13,353 nt of DNA from an uncultured Blautia sp. (GTDB taxonomy: Bacteria; Bacillota; Clostridia; Lachnospirales; Lachnospiraceae), in NCBI GenBank assembly GCA_900551715.1, contig URXG01000068.1, forward strand, positions 1-13,353, given 5' to 3'. Below the pieces are notes generated by a model, which searched no databases, had not been told where the DNA came from, and was given only the letters and a program-made list of their open reading frames with translations. Shown in pieces: positions 6,513-13,353 of this stretch (position 1 is the first letter of the stretch; every line of letters starts with the position of its first letter). A program made the translations under genes and the position numbers.

Positions 6513-7631
6513 ATGCAGCGTATTTTTCATACACCAGAAGGTGTACGGGATATTTATAATGGAGAGTGCAGTCAAAAACATCATCTGCAGCAGGAAATCC
6601 GTCATGTATTCGACAGTTACGGATATTCCGAAATAGAAACCCCCACATTTGAATATTTTGAAGTTTTCAGCAGAGAGGTAGGAACTGTACCTTCTCGTAA
6701 TCTTTATAAATTTTTTGACAGAGAGGGAAACACTCTGGTATTACGCCCGGACTTTACACCTTCCGTATCCAGAGCCTGTGCCACTTATTTTAACCCTGAT
6801 CAGGAAACGATTACTCTTTCCTATACAGGTCAGGCTTTTATCAACAGTTCCAGTTATCAGGGACGTCTGAAAGAGACCACTCAGATGGGAGTGGAACGTA
6901 TTGGGGATAATTCACCGGAAGCAGATGCAGAACTTCTTGCCATGACTGTAGAATGTCTTCTCCGTTCAGGACTTACTGAATTCCAGGTAAGTGTAGGACA
7001 GGTAGACTATTACAAATCTCTTCTTACAGAGGCAGATATGGATGAAGAAGCAGAAGAACGTCTCCGTTCCATGATTTCCCAGAAGAATTATTTCGGAGTA
7101 GAAGACCTGGTAAAAGAACAGGGATTGAATGCACAGCTTTCTGAGGCATTTCAGGCATTGCCCCATCTTTTTGGCAATCATGAAGTCCTGGACAAAGCTC
7201 GTCATCTCACTAACAATCACCAGGCTATTGCAGCAGTAGAAAGACTGGAAGAAATTTACCAGATTCTGAAGATCTACGGTTACGAAAAATATATCAGCTT
7301 TGATTTTGGAATGGTAAGTAAGATCCAGTACTATACAGGCGTTATTTTCCAGGCATATACTTATGGAACAGGCGAACCTATTGTAAAAGGAGGTCGTTAC
7401 GACGAACTTCTGAAACATTTTGGCAAACCTGCTGCCTCTATTGGATTTGTTATTATGATTGACGGACTTCTTACAGCTCTTACAAGGCAGAAGATCGTTG
7501 TCTCCCAGAATGAGGCACCTGTAGTCCTTACCTACAATACATCAAACCGTAAAGAAATCATTGAACAGGCACAGAAGCTCCGCAAAGAAGGTACCTGCGT
7601 AGCTCTTCGCTGCCAGAAGGAGGACTGCTGA
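6513..7631 (+). CDS. hisZ: ATP phosphoribosyltransferase regulatory subunit HisZ
   Basis: 372 residues. HisZ is a histidyl-tRNA synthetase-like protein that joins the short HisG to form the first enzyme of histidine synthesis. It carries the histidine feedback site and has no aminoacylation role. The class II synthetase-like core is clear: FHTPEGVRDIY (5-15), the motif 2-like LRPDFTPSVSRACA (77-90), FDFGMVSKIQYYTGVIF (263-279) and GGRYDELL (293-300). It is shorter than histidyl-tRNA synthetase; residues from about 335 look like only the beginning of an anticodon-binding-like domain. The companion short HisG next door makes HisZ, rather than a tRNA synthetase, the firm call. GAGGAGG (6498-6504) lies eight bases before the ATG. 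It is first in the his operon, one base before hisG. Confidence 0.93.
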   Translation: MQRIFHTPEGVRDIYNGECSQKHHLQQEIRHVFDSYGYSEIETPTFEYFEVFSREVGTVPSRNLYKFFDREGNTLVLRPDFTPSVSRACATYFNPDQETITLSYTGQAFINSSSYQGRLKETTQMGVERIGDNSPEADAELLAMTVECLLRSGLTEFQVSVGQVDYYKSLLTEADMDEEAEERLRSMISQKNYFGVEDLVKEQGLNAQLSEAFQALPHLFGNHEVLDKARHLTNNHQAIAAVERLEEIYQILKIYGYEKYISFDFGMVSKIQYYTGVIFQAYTYGTGEPIVKGGRYDELLKHFGKPAASIGFVIMIDGLLTALTRQKIVVSQNEAPVVLTYNTSNRKEIIEQAQKLRKEGTCVALRCQKEDC

Positions 7632-7632
7632 T

Positions 7633-8271
7633 ATGAGATACCTGACTATTGCCCTTACCAAAGGCCGCCTTGCTGAAAAAACTCTGGAAATGTTTGAAAA
7701 GATCGGCATTACCTGTGAAGAGATGCGTGACAAAAGTTCACGTAAACTGATCTTTGTCAATGAAGATCTGAAATTAAGATTTTTCCTTGCAAAAGGACCT
7801 GACGTTCCCACCTATGTAGAATACGGTGCGGCAGATATCGGTGTCACAGGCAAAGATATTATTCTGGAAGAAGGACGTAAACTCTATGAGGTCATGGATC
7901 TGGGCTTCGGCAAATGCCGGATGTGCGTCTGTGGTCCGGAAAGTGCCAGAGAACTTCTGCATAATAATCAGCTGATCAGGGTTGCAACCAAATACCCTAA
8001 TATCGCCAAAGATTATTTCTACAACCAGAAACATCAGACTGTAGAGCTGATCAAACTGAACGGTTCTATTGAGCTTGCTCCTATTGTAGGGCTTTCTGAA
8101 GTAATTGTAGATATTGTGGAAACAGGAAGCACACTTCGAGAAAATGGTCTGAAAGTTCTGGAAGAGGTTTGCCCTCTTTCCGCACGTATGGTAGTAAACC
8201 AGGTAAGCATGAAAATGGAAGATGAAAGAATCCGTGATCTTATCAGCCGCCTTCGTAAAGTGGTCCGCTGA
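7633..8271 (+). CDS. hisG: ATP phosphoribosyltransferase catalytic subunit, short form
   Basis: 212 residues, the length of the short HisG class, which lacks the C-terminal regulatory domain and needs HisZ. It catalyses the first step of histidine synthesis, joining ATP and PRPP to give N1-(5-phosphoribosyl)-ATP. Family features are YLTIALTKGRLAEKTLEMF at the N-terminus, DVPTYVEYGAADIGVTGKDI (57-76) and the PRPP-binding loop DIVETGSTLREN (160-171). AAGGAGG (7617-7623) lies inside the end of hisZ, nine bases before the ATG, and the genes are one base apart, so the two subunits are probably made in a coupled way. A 44-base gap, containing an ATATATACATATATA stretch, separates it from hisD. Confidence 0.96.
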   Translation: MRYLTIALTKGRLAEKTLEMFEKIGITCEEMRDKSSRKLIFVNEDLKLRFFLAKGPDVPTYVEYGAADIGVTGKDIILEEGRKLYEVMDLGFGKCRMCVCGPESARELLHNNQLIRVATKYPNIAKDYFYNQKHQTVELIKLNGSIELAPIVGLSEVIVDIVETGSTLRENGLKVLEEVCPLSARMVVNQVSMKMEDERIRDLISRLRKVVR

Positions 8272-8315
8272 CAAGAAAGCCATCATATATACATATATAG
8301 AAGGGATGAGACAAC

Positions 8316-9614
8316 ATGCGTATTGTATCGCTTACAAAAGAAACCACCAAAGATATCCTGGATAATCTCTTAAAAAGAAGTCCAAACAATTATGGCAAGT
8401 ATGAATCTGCAGTTGCAGAAATTCTCGCCAACGTCAAAACCAAAGGTGACGAAGCACTTTTTTCCTACACAAAAGAATTTGACAAGACAGAGATTACTGC
8501 TGAAACTATCAAAGTAACAGAAGAAGAAATTCAGGAAGCTTATTCACTGGTAGATCCTGCTCTCATTAATGTGATCCGCAAAGCTCTCGTAAATATCCGA
8601 AGCTACCACGAAAAGCAAAAACAGAACAGCTGGTTCACCTCTGATACAGACGGAACCATGCTTGGACAGAAAGTCACTGCACTGGAACGTGTAGGTGTTT
8701 ATGTTCCTGGTGGAAAGGCAGTTTATCCTTCCTCTGTTCTTATGAACATTGTTCCTGCCAAAGTAGCAGGTGTAGATCAGATCGTTATGACTACTCCTCC
8801 GGGAAAAGACGGCAAAATCAATCCTTCCACTCTGGTAGCAGCCAAAGAAGCCGGTGCAGATGAGATCTACAAAGTGGGTGGCGCACAGGCTATCGGTGCT
8901 CTGGCTTATGGAACAGAAAGCATCCCGAAAGTTGACAAGATCGTAGGCCCTGGAAATATTTTTGTAGCACTTGCCAAAAAAGCAGTTTACGGCTATGTCA
9001 GTATTGACTCCATTGCAGGTCCAAGCGAAATCCTTGTTCTTGCTGACGAAACAGCCAATCCCAGATATGTAGCCGCAGACCTTCTTTCCCAGGCTGAACA
9101 TGATGAACTGGCTTCCGCTATTCTGATCACTACAAGCCGGGATCTGGCAGAGAAAGTCAGCCAGGAAGTAGATGGTTTTGTAAAAGTTCTTTCCCGTAAA
9201 GAGATCATCCAGAAATCCCTGGATAACTTCGGATATATCCTGATTGCAGAAAATATGGACGAAGCCATCGATGCAGCCAATGCTATTGCATCAGAACATA
9301 TGGAGATCGTTACAGCCAATCCTTTTGAAGTGATGATGAAAGTCCGTAATGCAGGAGCTATCTTCATCGGTGAGAACAGTTCTGAACCGCTGGGCGATTA
9401 TTTTGCAGGTCCGAACCATGTCTTACCTACCAACGGTACTGCCAAATTCTTCTCAGCACTGTCTGTAGATGATTTTGTCAAAAAATCCAGTATCGTATAT
9501 TATTCCAGAGAAGCACTCCGCAAGATTCACAAGGATATCGAGCAGTTTGCAACTTCTGAACAGCTGACAGCTCATGCTAATTCCATTGCTGTTCGCTTTG
9601 AAAATGAAGAGTAG
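8316..9614 (+). CDS. hisD: Histidinol dehydrogenase
   Basis: 432 residues, the usual length. It carries out the last two oxidations of histidine synthesis, L-histidinol to L-histidine, with NAD and one zinc ion. The whole family pattern is present: VGVYVPGGKAVYPSSVLMN (126-144), KVGGAQAIGALAYGT (186-200), GPGN (211-214), and IDSIAGPSEILVLAD (230-244). Zinc ligands expected from the E. coli enzyme are in register: Gln259 and His262 in LSQAEHD, Asp361 in LGDYFAGPNH, and His420 near the C-terminus. The catalytic Glu327-His328 pair lies in ASEHMEI. AAGGGATGAG (8301-8310) precedes the ATG as a moderate ribosome binding site. hisB starts 16 bases after its stop. Confidence 0.97.
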   Translation: MRIVSLTKETTKDILDNLLKRSPNNYGKYESAVAEILANVKTKGDEALFSYTKEFDKTEITAETIKVTEEEIQEAYSLVDPALINVIRKALVNIRSYHEKQKQNSWFTSDTDGTMLGQKVTALERVGVYVPGGKAVYPSSVLMNIVPAKVAGVDQIVMTTPPGKDGKINPSTLVAAKEAGADEIYKVGGAQAIGALAYGTESIPKVDKIVGPGNIFVALAKKAVYGYVSIDSIAGPSEILVLADETANPRYVAADLLSQAEHDELASAILITTSRDLAEKVSQEVDGFVKVLSRKEIIQKSLDNFGYILIAENMDEAIDAANAIASEHMEIVTANPFEVMMKVRNAGAIFIGENSSEPLGDYFAGPNHVLPTNGTAKFFSALSVDDFVKKSSIVYYSREALRKIHKDIEQFATSEQLTAHANSIAVRFENEE

Positions 9615-9630
9615 CAGGAGGTAACTGATT

Positions 9631-10218
9631 ATGCGAGAAGCCTCTATCGAAAGAAATACCAAAGAAACCCAGATCAAACTGAGCCTTAATCTGGATGGAA
9701 CAGGACATTCCAGTCTTGAAACCGGTGTGGGATTTTTTGATCATATGCTGGACGGTTTTACCAGACATGGTCTTTTTGACCTGAATGTACAGGTTCATGG
9801 AGACCTGGAAGTAGACGACCATCATACCATCGAAGATACCGGCATCGTTCTTGGCACCGCCATCAAAGAAGCCATCGGAGACAAAAAAGGCATCCGCCGT
9901 TACGGCAGTTGCATTCTCCCTATGGACGAAGTTCTTGTTCTCTGTGCCATTGATCTTTCCGGACGTCCCTATTTCATGTGGGACGCAGAGTTCACTTCCG
10001 AAAAAATCGGAGATATGGCCTCTGAAATGGTAAAAGAATTTTTCTATGCAATTTCTTATTCCAGCGGAATGAACCTTCACATCAAGGTACTTTCCGGCGG
10101 TAACAGCCATCATGTTGCAGAGGCAATGTTCAAAAGCTTTGCCAAAGCACTGGATCAGGCAGTTTCTCTGGATCCAAGGATCACAGATGTACTTTCCACC
10201 AAAGGCAGTCTTGCCTGA
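9631..10218 (+). CDS. hisB: Imidazoleglycerol-phosphate dehydratase
   Basis: 195 residues, the single-function form without the histidinol-phosphatase domain found in E. coli HisB. It dehydrates imidazoleglycerol phosphate to imidazoleacetol phosphate using bound manganese. Diagnostic blocks are TGVGFFDHMLDGFTRHG (31-47), DDHHTIEDTGIVLG (62-75), a second metal-binding block SHHVAEAMFKSFAKAL (159-174) and the C-terminal STKGSL (189-194). AGGAGG (9616-9621) lies nine bases before the ATG. The stop codon at 10216-10218 shares its last base with the ribosome binding site of hisI. Confidence 0.97.
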   Translation: MREASIERNTKETQIKLSLNLDGTGHSSLETGVGFFDHMLDGFTRHGLFDLNVQVHGDLEVDDHHTIEDTGIVLGTAIKEAIGDKKGIRRYGSCILPMDEVLVLCAIDLSGRPYFMWDAEFTSEKIGDMASEMVKEFFYAISYSSGMNLHIKVLSGGNSHHVAEAMFKSFAKALDQAVSLDPRITDVLSTKGSLA

Positions 10219-10231
10219 AAGGAGCTTATTT

Positions 10232-10573
10232 ATGAGCGAAAAAAAGAAAAGTGCTGTCAGCTGGTCAGAATTCAAGCTGAACAGTGATGGACTGATTCCT
10301 GTTGTTGTTCAGGATGCCGAGAACGACCAGGTACTTATGGTAGCTTATATGAATGAAGAAGCATTTCAGCTTACAGTAGAAACAGGCAGGATGACCTACT
10401 GGAGCAGAAGCCGACAGGAAATCTGGGTAAAAGGTCTGACATCCGGTCATTTCCAGTATGTAAAGTCTCTGTTTCTTGACTGTGACAATGATACGATCCT
10501 TGCCAAGGTAGAGCAGGTGGGTGCAGCCTGCCACACAGGAAGCCGAAGCTGTTTTTTCCAGACTTTATTATAA
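10232..10573 (+). CDS. hisI: Phosphoribosyl-AMP cyclohydrolase
   Basis: 113 residues. It opens the adenine ring of phosphoribosyl-AMP, the third step of histidine synthesis, using zinc and magnesium. The open frame extends upstream to 10112, but that part overlaps hisB. The ATG at 10232 is chosen because AAAGGAG (10218-10224) lies seven bases before it and the family N-terminus fits there. Motifs are VLMVAYMNEEAF (34-45), TYWSRSRQEIWVKG (55-68), the metal site DCDNDT (83-88) and the zinc cysteines in CHTGSRSC (100-107). There is no HisE (phosphoribosyl-ATP pyrophosphatase) domain, which is often fused to HisI, so hisE must lie elsewhere. It is the last gene of this operon and is followed at once by a terminator. 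Confidence 0.96.
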   Translation: MSEKKKSAVSWSEFKLNSDGLIPVVVQDAENDQVLMVAYMNEEAFQLTVETGRMTYWSRSRQEIWVKGLTSGHFQYVKSLFLDCDNDTILAKVEQVGAACHTGSRSCFFQTLL

Positions 10574-10580
10574 GATTTTA

Positions 10581-10618
10581 TCCCGGGGGAATTTTCTCTC
10601 CCGGGAATTTGTGTTTTT
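10581..10618 (+). terminator. Rho-independent terminator of the his operon
   Basis: TCCCGGGGGA (10581-10590) pairs with TCTCCCGGGA (10597-10606) over ten base pairs, including one G-U, around a six-base loop. A T-rich tail follows (TTTGTGTTTTT, 10608-10618). It begins eight bases after the hisI stop. Each arm contains the palindrome CCCGGG. The T tract is interrupted, so some readthrough into the next gene is possible. Confidence 0.85.
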
Positions 10619-10648
10619 AATTTTATTTATGAATATGAAGGAGAACCT

Positions 10649-12535
10649 ATGAAAAAGAAAGCATCCCATATACGTCAAAGCCATTATAAGGTCAGATCCA
10701 ACACCCAGAACGCTCGTCCCGCACATCTGAACTCAGTCCCGATGTCACAGAAAAAACATTCCTGCAAAAAACCTCTGACAAAAAGGAACTTCCGCAGGGC
10801 ACGACAAAAACGCAGAAAATTGCTGTTTTCCATAGTTGCTGTTCTGTGCATTTTTTTCATTGCGGCAGTTGGAATAAAGACAGTATCAAATCTGACAGGC
10901 AAACGTACTGAAAGCCAACAAACCTCCGGGAAATCTGCGGACACAGCTGCCCAAAATATTTCTGACAAAAGCGAACTTCTGGAAATGGAAGAGATCAAAG
11001 ACATTCCCTTTTCCCCACATTGTGTAGACTCCACCAAACCTGAAAATCTCATCAGTTATACAAATATTGAAGTAAATGGAAATGTGCTGGATAATATCAG
11101 TGATTATCATGCCACATCTGACATTGAATTTCAGACAGGAGACGAATACACTGATCTAGAAGGTATCGTAACTTTCCGGGGCAACAGTTTCAGAGATACT
11201 GCTGCCTATGGTCATACGATCATGAAAGATTTCCGGCTCAAAGATCTCTGGAACAAAGATACCGGTTCCCTTTCTTCAGGAGATACTGCCTGGACAGGCA
11301 GTGGATGGACAGGACAGCCTCTGATGATGAAATGGCCCAAAGAAATAAAAGCACATATGAATATGTACGAAGAAGCCCAAAACGATGATAACCTGGTGGA
11401 AGTGATCTATGCCTGCATGGATGGGTATGTTTATTTTCTGAATCTCCGTACAGGAGAAGCTACCAGAGATCCTCTGTTTCTTGGATTTACTTTTAAAGGT
11501 GCCGGTGCTCTTGATCCCAGAGGTTATCCAATCCTGTATGTGGGAGCAGGATATAACAACAACGAAGGTACTGCCCGGGTATTTGTAGTAAATCTTCTGG
11601 ACTGCAGTATTATGTATACTTTCGGTGATAATGATGAATTTTCCCTTCGTGGATCTTTAAGTTTCTTTGACGGCTCCGCACTGGTAGATGAGGAAACAGA
11701 CACGCTTATTTATCCGGGGGAAAATGGAATTCTTTATCTGATCCATCTGAATACACAGTACGACCCTGAGGCAGGAACCCTGTCCATCTCCCCGGATCAG
11801 ACTGTAAAATGGCGATATTACGGAACCAGATCCAGCACAGAATCTTTCTGGGTGGGAATGGAAGACAGTGCAGCAATCTATAAAGGCTATCTTTTTATTG
11901 CCGATAACGGTGGTAACTTCATGTGTCTGAACCTGAACACCCTTGAGTTGGTATGGGTACAGGATGTTCTGGATGATTCCAACTCCACACCTGTTTTATC
12001 CATAGAAGACAACCATCTGTATGTATATGTAAGTACTTCTTTCCGCCTTGGTTGGCGAAGTTATGATTCTGCCACCATTCCTGTCTGGAAAATAGACGCA
12101 GAAACAGGAGAGATCATCTGGCATACCGATTATGAATGTTACACAGACGATGGTGTATCCGGTGGTGTTCAGTCTACCATTGCCAGCGGTAGAAACAGTC
12201 TTTCTGATTACATTTATGTAACTGTATCCAAAACGGGGGATAATGCTTCCGGAGTACTTGCCTGCCTGGACAAAAAAACAGGCAATAAAGTATGGGAACA
12301 TAATTCCGCATATGCCTGGTCTTCCCCTGTATGCGTTTACACCAAAGATGGTACAGGAAAAGTCCTCTACTGCACCAGTGCAGGAGACATGCATCTTCTG
12401 GATGGGGTTACCGGTGAAGTACATGATACTCTTTCTATCAGCGAAGGTGTCATTGAAGCTTCTCCTGCTGTTTACGGAAGTTATGCGGTAGTAGGCACCA
12501 GGGACTGCAAAATCTGGGGAATCCAGTTACAATAA
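10649..12535 (+). CDS. Membrane-anchored PQQ-type beta-propeller protein of unknown role
   Basis: 628 residues. AAGGAG (10638-10643) lies five bases before the ATG. Residues 1-56 are very rich in Lys, Arg and His and should stay in the cytoplasm. One transmembrane helix follows at about 57-78. A polar linker leads to an extracellular domain from about 130 to the end. That domain has repeated PQQ-like blade sequences: DGYVYFLNLRTGEA (258-271), GNFMCLNLNTLELVW (422-436), PVWKIDAETGEIIW (478-491), LACLDKKTGNKVWE (538-550), MHLLDGVTGEVHD (581-593) and a last DCKIWGIQL. Such folds bind partners or act as scaffolds; some quinoprotein enzymes share the fold, but I see no basis for calling this an enzyme. 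It is monocistronic by layout: a terminator precedes it and another follows. I saw no strong promoter in the 75 bases before it, so expression may rely on a weak promoter or on readthrough from hisI. Confidence 0.85.
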   Translation: MKKKASHIRQSHYKVRSNTQNARPAHLNSVPMSQKKHSCKKPLTKRNFRRARQKRRKLLFSIVAVLCIFFIAAVGIKTVSNLTGKRTESQQTSGKSADTAAQNISDKSELLEMEEIKDIPFSPHCVDSTKPENLISYTNIEVNGNVLDNISDYHATSDIEFQTGDEYTDLEGIVTFRGNSFRDTAAYGHTIMKDFRLKDLWNKDTGSLSSGDTAWTGSGWTGQPLMMKWPKEIKAHMNMYEEAQNDDNLVEVIYACMDGYVYFLNLRTGEATRDPLFLGFTFKGAGALDPRGYPILYVGAGYNNNEGTARVFVVNLLDCSIMYTFGDNDEFSLRGSLSFFDGSALVDEETDTLIYPGENGILYLIHLNTQYDPEAGTLSISPDQTVKWRYYGTRSSTESFWVGMEDSAAIYKGYLFIADNGGNFMCLNLNTLELVWVQDVLDDSNSTPVLSIEDNHLYVYVSTSFRLGWRSYDSATIPVWKIDAETGEIIWHTDYECYTDDGVSGGVQSTIASGRNSLSDYIYVTVSKTGDNASGVLACLDKKTGNKVWEHNSAYAWSSPVCVYTKDGTGKVLYCTSAGDMHLLDGVTGEVHDTLSISEGVIEASPAVYGSYAVVGTRDCKIWGIQLQ

Positions 12536-12563
12536 TTACCATAATGGCCTACACAAAAACGAA

Positions 12564-12592
12564 TTGCTTTTTTATCAATTCTGTATTATAAT
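12564..12592 (+). promoter_or_regulatory. Candidate promoter in front of the PucR-family gene
   Basis: TTGCTT (12564-12569, 3 of 6 to TTGACA) lies 17 bases before a perfect TATAAT (12587-12592). The start would be near 12599, five bases before the hairpin at 12604. The region 12536-12667 between the beta-propeller gene and the PucR gene holds this element, the terminator and a ribosome binding site. Confidence 0.55.
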
Positions 12593-12603
12593 CAGAAAAG
12601 GAC

Positions 12604-12639
12604 AAAGGCGTCTGACATTTTTTTGTCAGACGTCTTTTT
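12604..12639 (+). terminator. Rho-independent terminator / possible attenuator before the PucR gene
   Basis: AAAGGCGTCTGACA (12604-12617) pairs with TGTCAGACGTCTTT (12624-12637) over 14 base pairs with one G-U, around a loop of six T's. The 3' arm ends in five T's (12635-12639). It can end transcription of the beta-propeller gene 70 bases upstream. Because the candidate promoter lies upstream of it, it may also act on the PucR transcript. Confidence 0.85.
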
Positions 12640-12667
12640 GCCAAAAAATCTGTGGAGGTGAAGTGTA

Positions 12668-13353
12668 GTGTCGATTTCTGTCCGCGAAATCATCACACTC
12701 AAAGAATTCAAAGCATTTAAACTTATTACAGGTGAATCCGGATTGGATAATCAGGTCAGTTCCATTGGAATCCTGGATTATGAATATGCATTGCAGGATG
12801 GTGACAAACCCCGAAAATGGACATTTCGGAAGCGTGATTTTGTCATAAGCAGTCTTTTATTTGCCAAGGGACATCCGGAACTGCTGATCAGTGCAGTCAG
12901 GGACCTGTGTAATGATCAGATTGCTGCTCTGGCTGTCAAAAATGTCTGTTATGAAGAACTGCCGGCAGAAGTGATTGCCTATGCGGATAAACATGGACTT
13001 CCTATTTTTATGTTCGGGAGAGATGATGCCTATTTTGAAGATATCGTGGTAACTCTCAAAGAGAAGATTCGCGAAAGAGACAATCTGGAATTACAGGAAC
13101 ATCAGATACACATGCTTCTGAATCAGGAATTGGATCTGAAAGCCCAGAGAGAATTAAACCAGAAACTTCTCCCCGATCGTGTGACACCTTACCGGGTAAT
13201 TTACTGTTACATCAAAGATACCGAACAGAAAATACGAGATTATCGCAAATATTATCCCGGCAACCGGATTTCAGGTAAAAAGCAGGATTCTTTTTATTAT
13301 AAATTAGTTGATTGTCTTGAAAAATGCTTGATTTACGGGCATATTCGCAGGGT
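12668..13353 (+). CDS. PucR-family transcriptional regulator, 5' part
   Basis: 228 residues are in the window and the frame is open at the end. The start is a GTG at 12668. A perfect GGAGGTGA (12654-12661) lies six bases before it, and an in-frame TGA at 12659-12661 excludes any earlier start. Residues 1 to about 125 match the PucR N-terminal (purine catabolism regulator-like) domain: SVREIITLKEFKAFKLITGESGLDN at the start, SSIGILDYEYALQDG, then RDFVISSLLFAKG (56-68) and AALAVKNVCYEELPAEVIAYADKHGLPIF (86-114). A charged helical region (about 128-168) probably links to the rest. The C-terminal helix-turn-helix domain typical of the family lies beyond the window, so DNA binding is inferred from the family. 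Related proteins control purine or other nitrogen-source use, but nothing here shows the target. The hairpin at 12604-12639 lies in its presumed leader. Confidence 0.85.
   Translation, partial: MSISVREIITLKEFKAFKLITGESGLDNQVSSIGILDYEYALQDGDKPRKWTFRKRDFVISSLLFAKGHPELLISAVRDLCNDQIAALAVKNVCYEELPAEVIAYADKHGLPIFMFGRDDAYFEDIVVTLKEKIRERDNLELQEHQIHMLLNQELDLKAQRELNQKLLPDRVTPYRVIYCYIKDTEQKIRDYRKYYPGNRISGKKQDSFYYKLVDCLEKCLIYGHIRR

Noticed and set aside
8268..8300. Internal promoter in the hisG-hisD gap (CTGACA plus ATATATACATATATA)
   Set aside because: No -10-like hexamer lies at proper spacing from CTGACA; the AT-rich alternation alone is not enough.
10112..10231. Longer N-terminus for HisI
   Set aside because: It would overlap hisB by over 100 bases; the ATG at 10232 has a good ribosome binding site and matches the family start.
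9577..10275. A 232-codon - strand open frame opposite hisB
   Set aside because: It covers exactly the well-conserved hisB and has no signals of its own.

Overview
The window looks like ordinary chromosomal sequence from a Gram-positive anaerobe of the Clostridia, most likely a Lachnospiraceae member of the Blautia/Ruminococcus type. The reasons are: a moderately AT-rich composition; strong AGGAGG-type ribosome binding sites; a RelQ-type small alarmone synthetase; a RecU Holliday-junction resolvase, a Firmicutes hallmark; and a histidine pathway that uses the short HisG plus HisZ pair. The genus is an inference from general protein character, not a database match. All recognised genes are on the + strand. 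There are no tRNA or rRNA genes, insertion sequences, CRISPR arrays or prophage genes.

Region 1 (1-894) opens with a terminator for a gene outside the window. It is followed by an M23-like (LytM fold) exported protein that keeps the zinc ligands but appears to have lost both catalytic histidines. Region 2 (894-6423) is a tightly packed six-gene run behind an extended -10 promoter: relQ (ppGpp synthesis), a YgiQ-family radical SAM protein, an unrecognised two-helix membrane protein, an RluA-family pseudouridine synthase, type I signal peptidase and recU. Gaps are 27 bases or less, and the pseudouridine synthase and signal peptidase genes overlap by 11 bases.

Region 3 (6420-10618) is a histidine biosynthesis operon, hisZ-hisG-hisD-hisB-hisI. 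It is driven by a perfect-consensus promoter whose -35 box overlaps the recU stop codon, and it ends in a GC-rich hairpin terminator. HisZ and short HisG together form the first enzyme. HisI, HisB and HisD supply later steps. hisE, hisA, hisH, hisF, hisC and histidinol phosphatase are not in the window. The operon leader has repeated GTARCAY half-sites that could be an operator or an RNA hairpin.

Region 4 (10649-12535) is a single gene for a membrane-anchored PQQ-type beta-propeller protein of unknown role. Region 5 (12536-13353) holds a promoter placed directly in front of a strong terminator hairpin, then the start of a PucR-family transcriptional regulator that runs off the window.

I found no convincing new multi-gene system. 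The points most worth a second look are the promoter/terminator nesting before the PucR gene, the his leader repeats, the degenerate M23 protein, the unknown membrane protein in the relQ operon, and the orphan beta-propeller protein.
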